A DNA stretch of 64,000 nt from Naegleria lovaniensis (GCF_003324165.1 NW_025407859.1:372001-436000), one strand, 5' to 3'. Counted from the first letter of the stretch, positions 31,803 to 42,658 are shown. A program made the numbers and translations. The notes: generated by a model not told the origin, from the letters alone.

Positions 31803-31822
31803 GTTTGATTACGTAATCAAAC
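31803..31822. promoter_or_regulatory. Perfect 20-bp palindrome with TTACGTAA core
   Basis: The two 10-base halves are exact reverse complements, centred on ATTACGTAAT, immediately 5' of the ATG at 31799. TTACGTAA is a known binding core of C/EBP and PAR-type bZIP factors. A role here is inferred from position and symmetry only. Confidence 0.4.
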
Positions 31823-31882
31823 CATTGACTAGTGCTCGTAGTAGATCAAAAAAGATAGCCTTTGCTGAAAATGTGGATAGTG

Positions 31883-32002
31883 NNNNNNNNNNNNNNNNNN
31901 NNNNNNNNNNNNNNNNNNNNNNNNNNNNNNNNNNNNNNNNNNNNNNNNNNNNNNNNNNNNNNNNNNNNNNNNNNNNNNNNNNNNNNNNNNNNNNNNNNNN
32001 NN
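31883..32002. other. Assembly gap (120 N)
   Basis: A run of 120 undetermined bases. It lies between the low-complexity gene and the left direct repeat of the transposase-like element, so the spacing and any gene here are unknown. Confidence 1.
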
Positions 32003-32155
32003 GTGGTCTTGTCGTCCACACTTGAAATGACACCACCAATATTATGACAATGTCGACGCGAGATGAGGATTGGCGCTTGATGTGATTTTTTGTGTTGGTT
32101 TTTCGTCCGTACGTGGTACCCAACTGGCACCTTATCAACCGAGACGACGTGTGCC

Positions 32156-32196
32156 CTCCCTTGTCTTTAATGATTGGTGGCGGGACCGATTTGCAT
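32156..32196 (+). repeat. 41-bp direct repeat, left copy
   Basis: Identical over 41 bases and in the same orientation to 35771-35811. It overlaps the stop codon of the transposase-like gene. It is far longer than a usual target-site duplication. Confidence 0.95.
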
Positions 32197-35100
32197 GTCT
32201 TGAGACGAAGCCACCACCTGGCTCAGCTGGGAATACGAAACGAGGTTTTTTGTTTTCTTTGCAAATACGTAAAAAGGAGGTGACAACAACTGATAATTTC
32301 CAACAATCACAGCAATTTGTTTTTGATAAAGCTTGGTGCTGGTTGTTGATGAAAATTGTCCAATTAATTTAAATTTGAATGGATCCGTCTGATTTGGTGC
32401 CACAAATATTTTAAATGAGTTAATTGGTTCAGAATGTCGAGATGCATTTTCATTGTTCTCATTGAAATTGCGAACCTCTACGGTTGCATTGCTCAAAGAA
32501 ATATGATTAGTCTTAATTTCAAATTCTACGGGCTTTTTAAGCAAAAATGCCGCAATATGATTTTGAGCATGAATTAATGAGTCGTGTGTTTGAATAATGG
32601 TAAAACTGATGTCGTCGGTTAATGTAAGTCGTTCTGTTAAGTTTGGCAAAACTTCACTTGTTTCAATATGGAAAACAGGAAGTGAAATGTTGTAGTAATT
32701 GGAAATGCTTGTCTCCATGAAATCGGTGGCAAATCCGGCCCTATAGTCATGTCTTGACTGATGGTATGATTGACGGATGGAGTTGACACGATGTTGTAAA
32801 CATCGCAATTGTAAGTCTTTCGCACAAATTAAATCTTGATCTGTAAAACTATAAGAAATGGATGTCACGCTTTCTCTAGCTTGCTTTCTTTCATTATTAA
32901 AGTCAACAAATTGTTTTTCAGTCATTCTCATCAAAATTTGTTGGTTAATTTGACTAGGGGCATCACAATATTTCCTCTTTCTATCGTTATTGTATGAAAG
33001 ATATACACATTCTTTTTTCACTAATTTGATTTTCATGTTTGAGTAACTTCTATGATAGTCCAATACTGTGGTTCTTTTTGAATAATCACGTGACTCTCCG
33101 AAAAATCCTTCAAGAGAACGTGTTCCCAATAAAGACAAATCAAAAACTGCATCTTGTGGAATAATTCTGATCAATTTCTGAATTGTTTTGATGTTATGGA
33201 TAATGATGTTTTTTGTGAGGGTTCCGGATAATGTAAAATTATTATTCTTATTGGAAATAATGACGTCTTGGAAAACGGTATCCCACTCATTCAAATAGTC
33301 CAAATTTTCCTTAAGAACTTGCAACACTTCGTGCAAATTGTGTGAAGATGTTCCATCATGATTTTTGTCATCGTAAACATGAAATAAATCATGTATCGCT
33401 TTTAAGTACTTATAGAATCCTAAATATCGATAGTTGGTTCTCTCGTTCAATAATCGTAATTTTTCAAGTAACTGTAAATTGCATACATCACGTAATACAT
33501 CCTCAGATTGATCATCATATTTGATAAACGAGCTCCGTTTAACTATTTTACACCACTCTAAAGGTTGTTGTCTATATATTTCATCGAGTGTGTTCAATTC
33601 AAATCGTTGTAAAATAGAACAAGAAATTTTGGTGACAGCTATGTCTTGATTGCTAAAATTTGCCACACACACTTTACCAATGTTAGTATGAAGGGTTTCA
33701 CTCAACAACGTAACACTTAATTCGTTGTCATTGCTGCTATGATAGAAAGAAATGCCTCCAGAGTTAAAATTCCGTGGTTCTTTTTCTTTCCATTCAAATG
33801 AAATTGTGTCTTTGTCATTCACTATGAAGGAAAGTGGTATGTTGGTCGCTTGTGTTCTTTGAATAACAATTTTCATCAAATGGCAACCGTTTCCGTTGTC
33901 GTTGGAAGAAATACAAGCAGAGGAATGGCGTGCAATTTGAAGGTTTGGAGCACCTACTTTAGTGGCAACCGGATATAATTTTGGTCTCCCATTAATTGCA
34001 TTCCTCATGTTTTTGCAATGGTGACTGTAGCAAAAATGATGTAGTTCATTTGGGCTCGATGTGAAATATTTGTAATTAGCAGACCCTGCATCTGACACAG
34101 TACAGACGATGTTTCGAGTATATGTGTCACGAAATTCAGAAATCGTGTCTCTAATGGTTTGTTCAGTTTCAGTAGTGCATACTTTGAAGTTTCCAGGAAT
34201 TCGAACTTCACCGTTAATACTGCAATATAAAGTTTGAACAATTTTTTCAGCTAAAAAACCCTTGGGTGGAAAATTCGGACTCTGAGCTAGTGCAGTACAA
34301 TCACTAATCTTCAATGGACCTTCATTGGCACCGTATACAAGCCCAAGCTTGGTATTGATTCCTAAATGCGGTGTTACATCTACTGCATCAATTTGAACAA
34401 GACCAAAATTTTGATTTTCAATAACCTTCATTTTTTCTACTAGCTTATCAAAGTCATCTTTGTCTAGTTTAGTATTCCCTTCTCCATATGATGCGGTGTG
34501 AAAATGATGGTCGAGTGTGGATGAACAAGGTAGGACTAAGTTACATCTTTCAGAAGAGGGTTCAAATTCTTGTCCTCGTTTCAACCCTCTCGCCAATGCT
34601 TCATACGCATTGTATCCCATGATAACCAATAAATCTTGAGCAAAACAAAGAACAGATGGGCTCCATCTATGGCCTCTACTGTCTTTGCAAATTAATTGTG
34701 AAAAAGCATCACGAAGATATGTGAAAAAGAAAGTTCGAGGTACTAATTTGCGACTACCTAACACCTGAAAAAACAATTTTTTCAATTCTTGAATATCCTC
34801 ATCAAATATATCACATTCCGAATAATAACTATCATCATCGTTATTTTGTGATTTAAAATCAGCATGGTCTACAAAATTATGAGAGATGGTGTCGGACTTG
34901 GTATTTACAATTGATGAGTGTGTTGGAATAAATTTGTTGTTAATTAGTTGTTGCAGCATGTAATACGGTGCTGTTTGTTCTTTTGTTGAATATGACAACG
35001 TGATGTAGTCTTCAGCAAAACCATGATCCAGGATTTTATGTAATTCAATAACGCCGACATTTTTTTCTGGTTCGAGTAATTTCATGATGGTTGAACTAGA

Positions 35101-35628
35101 ATAACGTTGTGACGTTGTTGAGGTTTGAGGTGGGTCTTCGCAAGCTGTACTTGTTTTGGAGTGTTTACGTTTTTGACGAATTCGCATCAGCTCGTCATGA
35201 CACTCTTTCAATTTCAAATAGCCTTGAAAATGTAGTTTGTTGATCCATTCTGATGTTAACTCTTGATTTTGTCTTTGATTTTGAAATTTTGGGTCAGAGT
35301 AAATGTTATAGATAGCACTATCCTCGTCCGGGTCAATGCAATCAGTAACATATTGTGCAATCTTTGTTGAATTGTCAACCTGGAATTTGCAACAGTATAG
35401 AACAAATGGGACTCGTTTGTTGTGTGTGATGAGGTATGAGAAATATAGTTCGAGATGGCGATGGATGGTATTAAAATCCTTGCGATGAAATCCACATTGA
35501 TCAATAATATCTTCTATTAAATGTTCGACATTAATATATTGATGGACTGCGAATAGCATTGTTTTGATGGCAACATGATATTCCGGTCTCAACAGACCGA
35601 CAAAGGCGTTTCGTTCATGTTTTAACAT
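32167..35628 (-). CDS. Large transposase-like protein (P-element/THAP9-type DDE pattern)
   Basis: An intronless 1153-aa protein from the ATG at 35628; the frame is open to 35730 but only from a TTG. Candidate catalytic landmarks in order: VQIDAVDVTPHLGINTKLGL (Asp about 411), VCTVSDAGSANYKYF (Asp about 510), HFCYSHHCKNMRNAI (recalls the D/H-x-x-H-x-x-K-N-x-R-N block of P/THAP9 enzymes), and RSLEGFFGESRDYSKR (Glu about 838, recalling the LENFFxxxR motif). The N-terminus has helical, Cys/His-containing segments but no clear THAP finger. The C-terminal 300 residues (Ser/Asn-rich, beta) are unassigned. The frame looks whole, which suggests recent activity. Assignment to P-like elements is by motif pattern; hAT is the alternative. 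Confidence 0.55.
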   Translation of the reverse strand: MLKHERNAFVGLLRPEYHVAIKTMLFAVHQYINVEHLIEDIIDQCGFHRKDFNTIHRHLELYFSYLITHNKRVPFVLYCCKFQVDNSTKIAQYVTDCIDPDEDSAIYNIYSDPKFQNQRQNQELTSEWINKLHFQGYLKLKECHDELMRIRQKRKHSKTSTACEDPPQTSTTSQRYSSSTIMKLLEPEKNVGVIELHKILDHGFAEDYITLSYSTKEQTAPYYMLQQLINNKFIPTHSSIVNTKSDTISHNFVDHADFKSQNNDDDSYYSECDIFDEDIQELKKLFFQVLGSRKLVPRTFFFTYLRDAFSQLICKDSRGHRWSPSVLCFAQDLLVIMGYNAYEALARGLKRGQEFEPSSERCNLVLPCSSTLDHHFHTASYGEGNTKLDKDDFDKLVEKMKVIENQNFGLVQIDAVDVTPHLGINTKLGLVYGANEGPLKISDCTALAQSPNFPPKGFLAEKIVQTLYCSINGEVRIPGNFKVCTTETEQTIRDTISEFRDTYTRNIVCTVSDAGSANYKYFTSSPNELHHFCYSHHCKNMRNAINGRPKLYPVATKVGAPNLQIARHSSACISSNDNGNGCHLMKIVIQRTQATNIPLSFIVNDKDTISFEWKEKEPRNFNSGGISFYHSSNDNELSVTLLSETLHTNIGKVCVANFSNQDIAVTKISCSILQRFELNTLDEIYRQQPLEWCKIVKRSSFIKYDDQSEDVLRDVCNLQLLEKLRLLNERTNYRYLGFYKYLKAIHDLFHVYDDKNHDGTSSHNLHEVLQVLKENLDYLNEWDTVFQDVIISNKNNNFTLSGTLTKNIIIHNIKTIQKLIRIIPQDAVFDLSLLGTRSLEGFFGESRDYSKRTTVLDYHRSYSNMKIKLVKKECVYLSYNNDRKRKYCDAPSQINQQILMRMTEKQFVDFNNERKQARESVTSISYSFTDQDLICAKDLQLRCLQHRVNSIRQSYHQSRHDYRAGFATDFMETSISNYYNISLPVFHIETSEVLPNLTERLTLTDDISFTIIQTHDSLIHAQNHIAAFLLKKPVEFEIKTNHISLSNATVEVRNFNENNENASRHSEPINSFKIFVAPNQTDPFKFKLIGQFSSTTSTKLYQKQIAVIVGNYQLLSPPFYVFAKKTKNLVSYSQLSQVVASSQDMQIGPATNH

Positions 35629-35770
35629 TTTTATTGAAAAAACCTCCAGCAAACACCAGAACAAAACTTCGACAGCCTGCTCGACCTTTTTTAAAATGGT
35701 TAGGATTCTAAAAAATAAAGTGCTTTCCAAATGCTATTGTAACACTATTTCTGGGAGTTGGGAACGCCAG

Positions 35771-35811
35771 CTCCCTTGTCTTTAATGATTGGTGGCGGGA
35801 CCGATTTGCAT
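35771..35811 (+). repeat. 41-bp direct repeat, right copy
   Basis: Exact second copy of 32156-32196, located 143 bases upstream of the transposase-like start codon. Confidence 0.95.
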
Positions 35812-36373
35812 TTCGAGAGGATTGGGTAAAAAGTGGACAAATCCGGTCGTGGATTTTTACCTTCCCATTTTCGAAACAACAAAAGGTATTTTTCTCCATC
35901 ATTCTGAATGGTACCACATGAAGAAGAATCAGGGTTGAACTGGAGCAAGAGGTCACAGGCCCGAAATGGAATTGTGAAGGTCATCCCATGAGTACATTGG
36001 TATGAGCGTACACTGTGTCATGCTTTGCGTGTTGAAACTCAACGTCTATAACGAAAGTGCATGAGAACAACAAAGGATTCATGGCATGAAATTGGTAGTA
36101 TGGACACCGTGGTCGTAATGACATGGATTCTCTCATCTTTGTTACAGCTTATAATTACCAAACACATCCATGACTCCTCCAAAATAATATACTCCTTCAT
36201 CATGACTTGAACAATGTTTACTCTCGAAGTAAATAAAAATCAATGATATTAAGGTAAAGATCATGCTCACTGTTCATTCATGTATATGCATGTGTGAAAA
36301 TAAAATACAATAAACTATTGTGTTAATAAAACAACAATAACAACAACGACTGTGAGAGAGAGGTGTGATCTTA
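35812..36373. other. Intergenic region
   Basis: A short frame (ATG at 35984 reading leftward, 79 codons) runs through the right 41-bp repeat but shows no recognised domain. The remainder is AT-rich 3' flank of the 7TM-RGS gene. Confidence 0.4.
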
Positions 36374-38143
36374 TTAAATTCCTCCTGCAACCTCAATGGC
36401 CTTCAGCTTGTTACCAGTCTTAATCTTTTTAACATAATTCTTGAATGGTTGACTCTCCAAAAAGCTCTGATAAGTACCATTTTCATGGAGTACCAATTTC
36501 ATCTTTTCAACAGCAACGTCAAACAAATCAACAGGTACTTCATCTTCATAGGTAATTTGATTATATCTTTGAATAATTCTCTTCTTGACTTTACCAGCAA
36601 TGTTAATTTCATTCAATGCATCATCCTTGATATAGTTTTCAATAATATTTGGAGCCTTTTGAGATCGATCCATTGCAGTACATTTCTTATAGGCCACAAC
36701 TTCTTCATAAAACAACATGGTTTCACCACACAATGCATTCAATAAATGTCTCTTGAATAATTCTCTGGTCACGTCATTTTCCAGAATTTTGTCAATATTA
36801 TTTGGTACTTCCATTCTGGCCAATTCATCCGAGTTGTCAGTATTTCGTTTCATTGAAGTATAAATCAGTAAGAGGACAGGGAAATAGGAGCAAGTAGCGT
36901 GCACAGCTTGAACCCAAATTTGAGTCAACACAATAAAAGCAAAGGACAAGTTCGTGAATGAAACTGTGGCATATGCAATGGATCCAATTAACACAATGAC
37001 TGTGGTCACTCGAATTTCAGTATTGAGGGAATATGAATCATTGACATCTTTCAACATGACCACCTCAATTAACAACATGATATCCACAAGGAAGAGTAAT
37101 GGAACTACCAATCTTGGATACAAGATGTAACTCATGAATGGACTATTTGTCTCTCTCTCATTGATTTGACACAAGAAATCATGAGGACACAATTTAGGAT
37201 ATGTCAAACTCACAGGTAACATTACAACAATGACAACCACGAGCATGACCACAAAGAATTTGACTAGATTCGATTCTTCAGCTCTTCTCTTGTTGACAGT
37301 ACTTGTTTGTTCTGCTCTTCTCTTTCTCATCATTTCAGAAACTTCAGTAGCATCCAATAAGGTTGGAACATCTTCGACATCAATGACAGACATTTGATCA
37401 TTTTGTGTGTGTAAATCAGAAATGTCATTACGCCAATTTCTATTCGTTGATTGTTGTTGTAGTGTCGAAGTTGTTGATTTGAATTGTTTTTCAGAACCTC
37501 GAGGTGAGATGGGTGCTTGACTCGATGTGCCAGTGGCACTTGCTGACAAATTGGTCGATTCATCCACAACAGTTGTGTTACTGTCGAGAGCGACATTGGT
37601 GGTAGCAACAATGTTGGTCTTATTCTTTCTGCTGGCAGCACGTTCCTTCTTTCGTTGTTGAGAGGCTTCATCTTGTTCCTTTTGCTTTTTCATGAGTCTT
37701 TTATAAAATTGGTTTTGAGTTTCGAAGATGAACATTCAGGAAATATGGTGAACCATTCCATTTCGAATGATAAAAGACACATATAGAGTTAATATCAACA
37801 AATACACACATAATAATACTCACTTGAAATTCCAATGGTAGATAAAGTAAATTCTCCAAGCTCTCAATAGTAAAGGTGCAAACATGACATAAAAACTCAC
37901 ATTTGCCAACAAGACAATCATTTGACATGGTGTTCCAGGAACACTGTAAGAGAGTGTATACGCTGCTAAATAAATTCCTGCTCCGATGGAAGATAACACG
38001 GAGAGCACTGGAGCTCGGGCTCGAATGGATTGTGTCTTGTTTCGGAAAAGAATGAGCACTATGGAACATGCAAGCATGAGAAAGAATTGAACAAACCATA
38101 GTACAATGAAGAGAATTTCAGACCCTTGTGTTTCAAAGACCAT
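36374..38143 (-). CDS. Seven-transmembrane RGS protein (2 exons)
   Basis: Exons 38143-37824 and 37697-36374 join (GTGAGT donor, AAAG acceptor) to 547 aa. TM1-3 lie in exon 1 (ILFIVLWFVQFFLMLACSIV; VLSVLSSIGAGIYLAAYTLS; MIVLLANVSFYVMFAPLLL). An insert of about 150 charged and Ser/Thr-rich residues follows, then TM4-7 (VKFFVVMLVVVIVVMLPVSL; RLVVPLLFLVDIMLLIEVV; TTVIVLIGSIAYATVSFTN; WVQAVHATCSYFPVLLLIY). The C-terminal 130 residues are an RGS domain (DVTRELFKRHLLNALCGETM ... TYQSFLESQPFKNYV). Such receptor-RGS proteins, first known from Arabidopsis RGS1, accelerate G-alpha GTP hydrolysis under ligand control. The long loop between TM3 and TM4 is unusual. Confidence 0.88.
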
Positions 38144-38437
38144 GTTGTGTGTATGTATCTACTTGAAAGAGAGAGAATTTGCGCTTGTTGACAATGTGTG
38201 AAATCACAGTCGGAAAGGTACGCAGTGTACAAATGTGATGAAAAGGGGTATTGGGATGGTAGCACGAATGATTCACGAGGTGTTGCTGGAACGAATGGTT
38301 GTTGTGACACACAAAAGATGAGCCTGGTACCCTGTGATGATGGTCTCGAATAGGATCGATTCGTTTTTTTGTTGTGAATTTTTCGGTCTTTTTTCTAGAC
38401 TTTCTTTTAATGTGATGTGAACGTTTTGCTTGGCAGT

Positions 38438-40348
38438 TCACATCCCCGAGTTTTCTTTCTGCCTGTGTGAAAAGTGACGCGAGAAGGAATGGATCAAATA
38501 GTTGGCCACTGCATCGGTTTTCAGCTGTAGTACCTCTTTGGAAAGCTTAAGTTTTCGCGTTGTTGTGGGATCTTGTTGGGCTGCTTCGTGATTGAAAGGA
38601 GAGCTTGTTTTAAGTTCGTTTGCACAAAAACCGCGTCTTGTGTATGGCAATGAGGAAGAAACACACTCGTTATTCACTGAAGTTGAATTGTCAACAACAC
38701 TAATTGTAGATTTAGGAGAATCACTGCATTTCTTGGTGGTTTTTGTTTTAGGGGTCTCGTTTCTCAACAGATTTCTGGATGATGTGGCTAACTGCTTTGC
38801 GGTTGGTTCGGCAATGGCCATTACCGATTGATTCTCCTCACTTGATACAACAATTCCATCTTCTGACTTTTCTTTTGGGCTCTCCTTCTTTTCAGTGAGA
38901 GGCGTTTCTGTGGTTTTGTGTTTTGCTTCATATTTAATGTTTGCAGCCAAGCTCACAAAAACTTCCTCTGCATTTCGTCCATTGTATTTCACTATTCCTC
39001 CGTTTGGATAATTACGTCTCGTGTAACATTTGTGGTTAACGCAACATGATCGGCAATGAGGACAAATAAAATGACCATTCGTTGCATAGTATTCGAAATC
39101 TCCATGATCGTGGGTCTCAATACAATCCTTACACATGCTTATTGCACAGGGCAAGGCAGGAAATGAAAAGTTCATGTTGACCTCTTCCTTACCGACATTA
39201 TATTTTTGCACAAAGTGAAGTATGTTGAAGAGAGTAGAGTTGTCACAGATCAATTTGGCTCCATCCTGAGCTCTACAGATGTGACATTGTATGGTACTGC
39301 CTCCAATATGTTCAGCTCCCTTTAGAACTAGTAATACTTTCTTCTTGGTTGTTTCTTGTATAGCGTTCATGGTACACGTAATATACATTTTTTGGTTCAA
39401 TTTCACTTTTTCATCAGTTAACAAATATCTATTATTGTCCAATAGTTCTTGAAGCGGTCCTGGTAGATCCTTCTTGGAATAGAGCGACGACAAATATTTG
39501 CTCAAATCCACAACATGTAAATTAGACACTTTCCTAACTAAGTAAAGGTCCCCTCCAATGGATACCTTATTATCTTTGTCTATTATTAACGTGTCAGCAA
39601 CGTTAGTTGAAGAGCTCTTCTTTTTCCTTGGTCTCGACGCTTTCTTAGTAGTGTTGACTGCTGTATTCTCTTTTGAACTTTCATTTGTATAAATTTTCTT
39701 GCTCTTTTTTGATGGTGAACTTTCTGTTACAGGTTGTGCTTGCTCTTGATTTGTCATTTCATTGTGTTGATTAGAAAATTCATTCAATGTTAATGGTACG
39801 AATGGAATTTCTGGCGTTATTTCTACTAATGGGAGTGATATTTGTTCATGATTTTGATCCCTAGTTTCGTTTTCATCTTGAGCATGTTGTATATCATGAG
39901 ATGGTAATTGATCTTGAACTTCTGGAATTTTTTCTACTATTGGGAGTGGTATTTGTTCTGTTTCACAAGCAGTGAATGTTATTTTTTCTGTTTCCTTGTC
40001 CTCTGGGCTTGTTTTAGAAGAGCATTGTGAAGACTCTGCAGAAGAAGAAGAAGCTTTATGGAACCTTCGCTTCTTCTTTAAATTTTTGTGTGTTTCTGGT
40101 AGAGCTGTTGGTAGTAATAATTGCTGTTCGTTATCATGTTCTGTTGTTGAACCATGACGATCATCACTTCCGATATTGCCGGAATCATTTTCAGTCATCA
40201 CTAAATCAAAAATTATATCACCGTTATTATCATTTACATGTTGTAGATTTTCTTCTTTATTGCAACTCCCACTAGCAGAAACTTGTGCCTGTTCCGAAGC
40301 TTCGAAGCAAGTTGAATAGGATTTTCTTTTGATGATCCTTCTGGGCAT
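38438..40348 (-). CDS. CDCA7-type zinc finger (zf-4CXXC_R1-like) protein
   Basis: A 636-aa protein, disordered at both ends. Residues about 350-470 hold a Cys-rich block: TIQCHICRAQDGAKLIC, ALPCAISMCKDCIETHDHGD, FICPHCRSCCVNHKCYTRR and NYPNGGI. The spacing of CxxC pairs, the acidic segment before FICPHCR, and the closing C...CYxRR...PxGG pattern resemble the zf-4CXXC_R1 domain of CDCA7, which recruits the HELLS remodeler and co-occurs with DNMT1 across eukaryotes. A generic PHD/RING-like finger is the alternative. The N-terminal third is acidic and Glu/Ser-rich with Arg-Lys clusters (SRPRKKKSSS) suited to nuclear import. No introns. Confidence 0.55.
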   Translation of the reverse strand: MPRRIIKRKSYSTCFEASEQAQVSASGSCNKEENLQHVNDNNGDIIFDLVMTENDSGNIGSDDRHGSTTEHDNEQQLLLPTALPETHKNLKKKRRFHKASSSSAESSQCSSKTSPEDKETEKITFTACETEQIPLPIVEKIPEVQDQLPSHDIQHAQDENETRDQNHEQISLPLVEITPEIPFVPLTLNEFSNQHNEMTNQEQAQPVTESSPSKKSKKIYTNESSKENTAVNTTKKASRPRKKKSSSTNVADTLIIDKDNKVSIGGDLYLVRKVSNLHVVDLSKYLSSLYSKKDLPGPLQELLDNNRYLLTDEKVKLNQKMYITCTMNAIQETTKKKVLLVLKGAEHIGGSTIQCHICRAQDGAKLICDNSTLFNILHFVQKYNVGKEEVNMNFSFPALPCAISMCKDCIETHDHGDFEYYATNGHFICPHCRSCCVNHKCYTRRNYPNGGIVKYNGRNAEEVFVSLAANIKYEAKHKTTETPLTEKKESPKEKSEDGIVVSSEENQSVMAIAEPTAKQLATSSRNLLRNETPKTKTTKKCSDSPKSTISVVDNSTSVNNECVSSSLPYTRRGFCANELKTSSPFNHEAAQQDPTTTRKLKLSKEVLQLKTDAVANYLIHSFSRHFSHRQKENSGM

Positions 40349-40411
40349 TTTTTATTTCTTCTTTCATGATGAACAACGCCTTAAACTTTGAATGATGAGG
40401 CAAAAAATAAT

Positions 40412-42658
40412 TTATTGTTTTTTATAGAAAGAGCATGGTTTTCTATCGGAGCCCCACCATCCATCTCCATTTCTACAAGTTTCATCAGCATGGTTGACCA
40501 TTGCCTTGTACCAATCCGTAGATGGACCATTATCTGAAAATTTCTTTTCCTCGTCCATTTGACAGCTCTTAAATGTCACAAATCCATCTGTTCAATAATG
40601 AGAGTTTCAAAAAAAGACAAGTTCATGAATAAACGATTCATTTAACACCAAATGTTAGTATTTTGTTCTGAACATTTCATTAATACCTACCGGAAGTAGT
40701 TCCATAATCTGCAACCCAATGTACAATTTCCAAGGCAATACTATAATGTGTCAACAATCCAATAGGATCATCTCCACAAAGTCTTCCCGTGTCATACGGA
40801 TCAGTATGTTCATACAAGTCATGAATACAAACTCCTTGTGGTGAACAATAACCTTCTTCAACTGAAATATAGCTTTGATAGGCATTGGGTGTTCCTTTCA
40901 CACAATACCCACCAACTGTTGCAATAAATCCATAGAGAGCCTTCAAATTCAATGGGAAATTGTTGTAATAATAATCGTGACAGATGTTTTGTAATGTTCT
41001 TGAAACTACTGAACCATTAAATGGAGCTCCCATTGTAAACCATTGAGAAGTTGACATATCAATAGAGCATTTTCCTTTCATGAATGCAGCTGCAATGATT
41101 AAATTACCCATTGAGTGAGTATAGAGAAGAGTATTTTGAATCTTGGTTGAATTTCCGCTACCTAACAATGCAGTAGAGCAATAATAATCTTGCAAAGATT
41201 CATCATCCCATCCTCTGTTCTACATGTTGTTAGATCCATGATGTTGATGCAAGTGTCATTTCACACCATTGCACGATCATACTAGTTACTCACCTTAGTA
41301 TCACGTCTTCCAAACCACACATCTCCACAATGATCTGTGTAAGCCAAAACGTTGCCCCAATATTCCTTAAAATCTTTTTGTGGAGGTAAATCCTCTTGTC
41401 CACCTATTCATTGAAATGGTAAAATCAATATTATTGTTCATTGAATGGGTGTTCCATATTGAATGAAAGTTAATTATGAAAATAATTATTCAACAAGGCC
41501 ACACGTACCTGCACCATGAAGGAAAATACATGTTGGCTTGCTTTGAGCAGCTCCGGAGGACTTTCTTGTGAGATATGAGACGCATGATTTTTCATCTCTC
41601 ATGTGACCGCTGCTACAAGATTCTTGTTCATTAAGGAACCATAATGAGCCTTCGTTTGAGGAGCTCCTTCTTTGAGAAGAGTCCAATGACAAACGATACG
41701 AGGCCTTTTCTTCAATGATTGGTAACGGAAGTCCATATTTTGCGCTCACTCTATATTTTGTGAGATATTTCTCAAGAATATCCCTTGCAGTGGTATCTTG
41801 CTTGGCGTGAATATTTTTCTTACCAAAATATTCAGCAAGATATTTTCTGTCGTAATAGGTACAATTTGAAACAAGGTGATCCATTTGATCCAAGAACAGC
41901 TTTTCGTGTAATGTTGGTTGAGCAGAAAAACCAGTCTTCTCTTCAGTGAGTGTGAATTCACTAATAGAAACAACCAATGACTTGGAAATGATAAAAACTG
42001 GAGTGGTTCCATTGGCACATAACACCATACTTTCATCCATAAACGAAAATGAATACATGTCAAGCTTGTTGTTGACACAATGAGTGTTCACTTCCTTATC
42101 AAATGTGACACTCTTTGGAGGAACTGCTTTGAAAGTAACCTTGTTCAACATTTTGCTCAATCCCATTCCATTATCAAAAGCATTCCAAGGAGCGTCATAA
42201 TTGATGTGAATACATTGAGTGACACCATTGGACTTGTCTATATGTTGTGAAATTTCCACACCACCCTCTTGAACAGGTTTCATAAAAGCATGTAAACTTC
42301 TCGAATCAAAGAATGTCATCATTCCCAAAATTCCGCTCTCCAAAATCACATTCAACGATTCTGTTTTTTCATTTTTATATCGAATCGCCGTTCCTTCATG
42401 CACTTGTTGGCTTGATCGATCCAAGGCTTTGAATCTCATTGAAAAACCACTCTCCGTTAATTGAAATGCAACTTGTTGAATAGTAATGTGATGATTCGTT
42501 GGAGCGTGAACAAGCGACTCAGCGGCACATGATGATGACATGATCATCACAACAGCCAAGAGCGCCACCATCATGATTGCACCGAGTGGTTGTTGTTGCT
42601 TGCGGCACATGATCCTTGAAGTGGTTGGTGCTACTAACGACCACACATGAAGATTCAT
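40412..42658 (-). CDS. Secreted alpha/beta-hydrolase-like protein (4 exons)
   Basis: Exons 42658-41509, 41403-41294, 41219-40691 and 40587-40412 join through GT-AG introns to 654 aa. A hydrophobic stretch at about residues 28-45 (AIMMVALLAVVMIMSSSCAA) is a signal peptide or anchor. The second half reads as an alpha/beta hydrolase: oxyanion-type IFLHGAG, then GWDDESL and the nucleophile elbow YTHSMGN (Ser in x-H-S-M-G), and many Cys spaced for disulphides (CHDY, GGYCVKG, EGYCSPQGVC, RLCGDD, DETCRNG). The first 380 residues are unassigned and may be a pro-region or binding domain. A lipase-like or acyltransferase-like role in the secretory or lysosomal route is inferred; the substrate is unknown. 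It is divergent from MCM2 across 208 bases. Confidence 0.7.

Larger units (their letters stand above)
32156..35811 (-). mobile_element. Candidate DNA transposon bounded by 41-bp direct repeats
   Basis: A single long transposase-like gene fills almost all of the 3.6-kb interval between two identical 41-bp direct repeats. I found no clear terminal inverted repeat just inside them. The exact ends are therefore uncertain: the repeats could be a long target duplication, terminal direct repeats, or the result of recombination. Confidence 0.5.

Noticed and set aside
31741-32138. Frames running through the N block
   Set aside because: They consist largely of undetermined bases and cannot be supported.
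35745-35984. 79-codon minus-strand frame over the right 41-bp repeat as the remnant of a gene split by the element
   Set aside because: No recognisable domain, and the matching part beyond the left repeat runs into the assembly gap, so a split gene cannot be shown.
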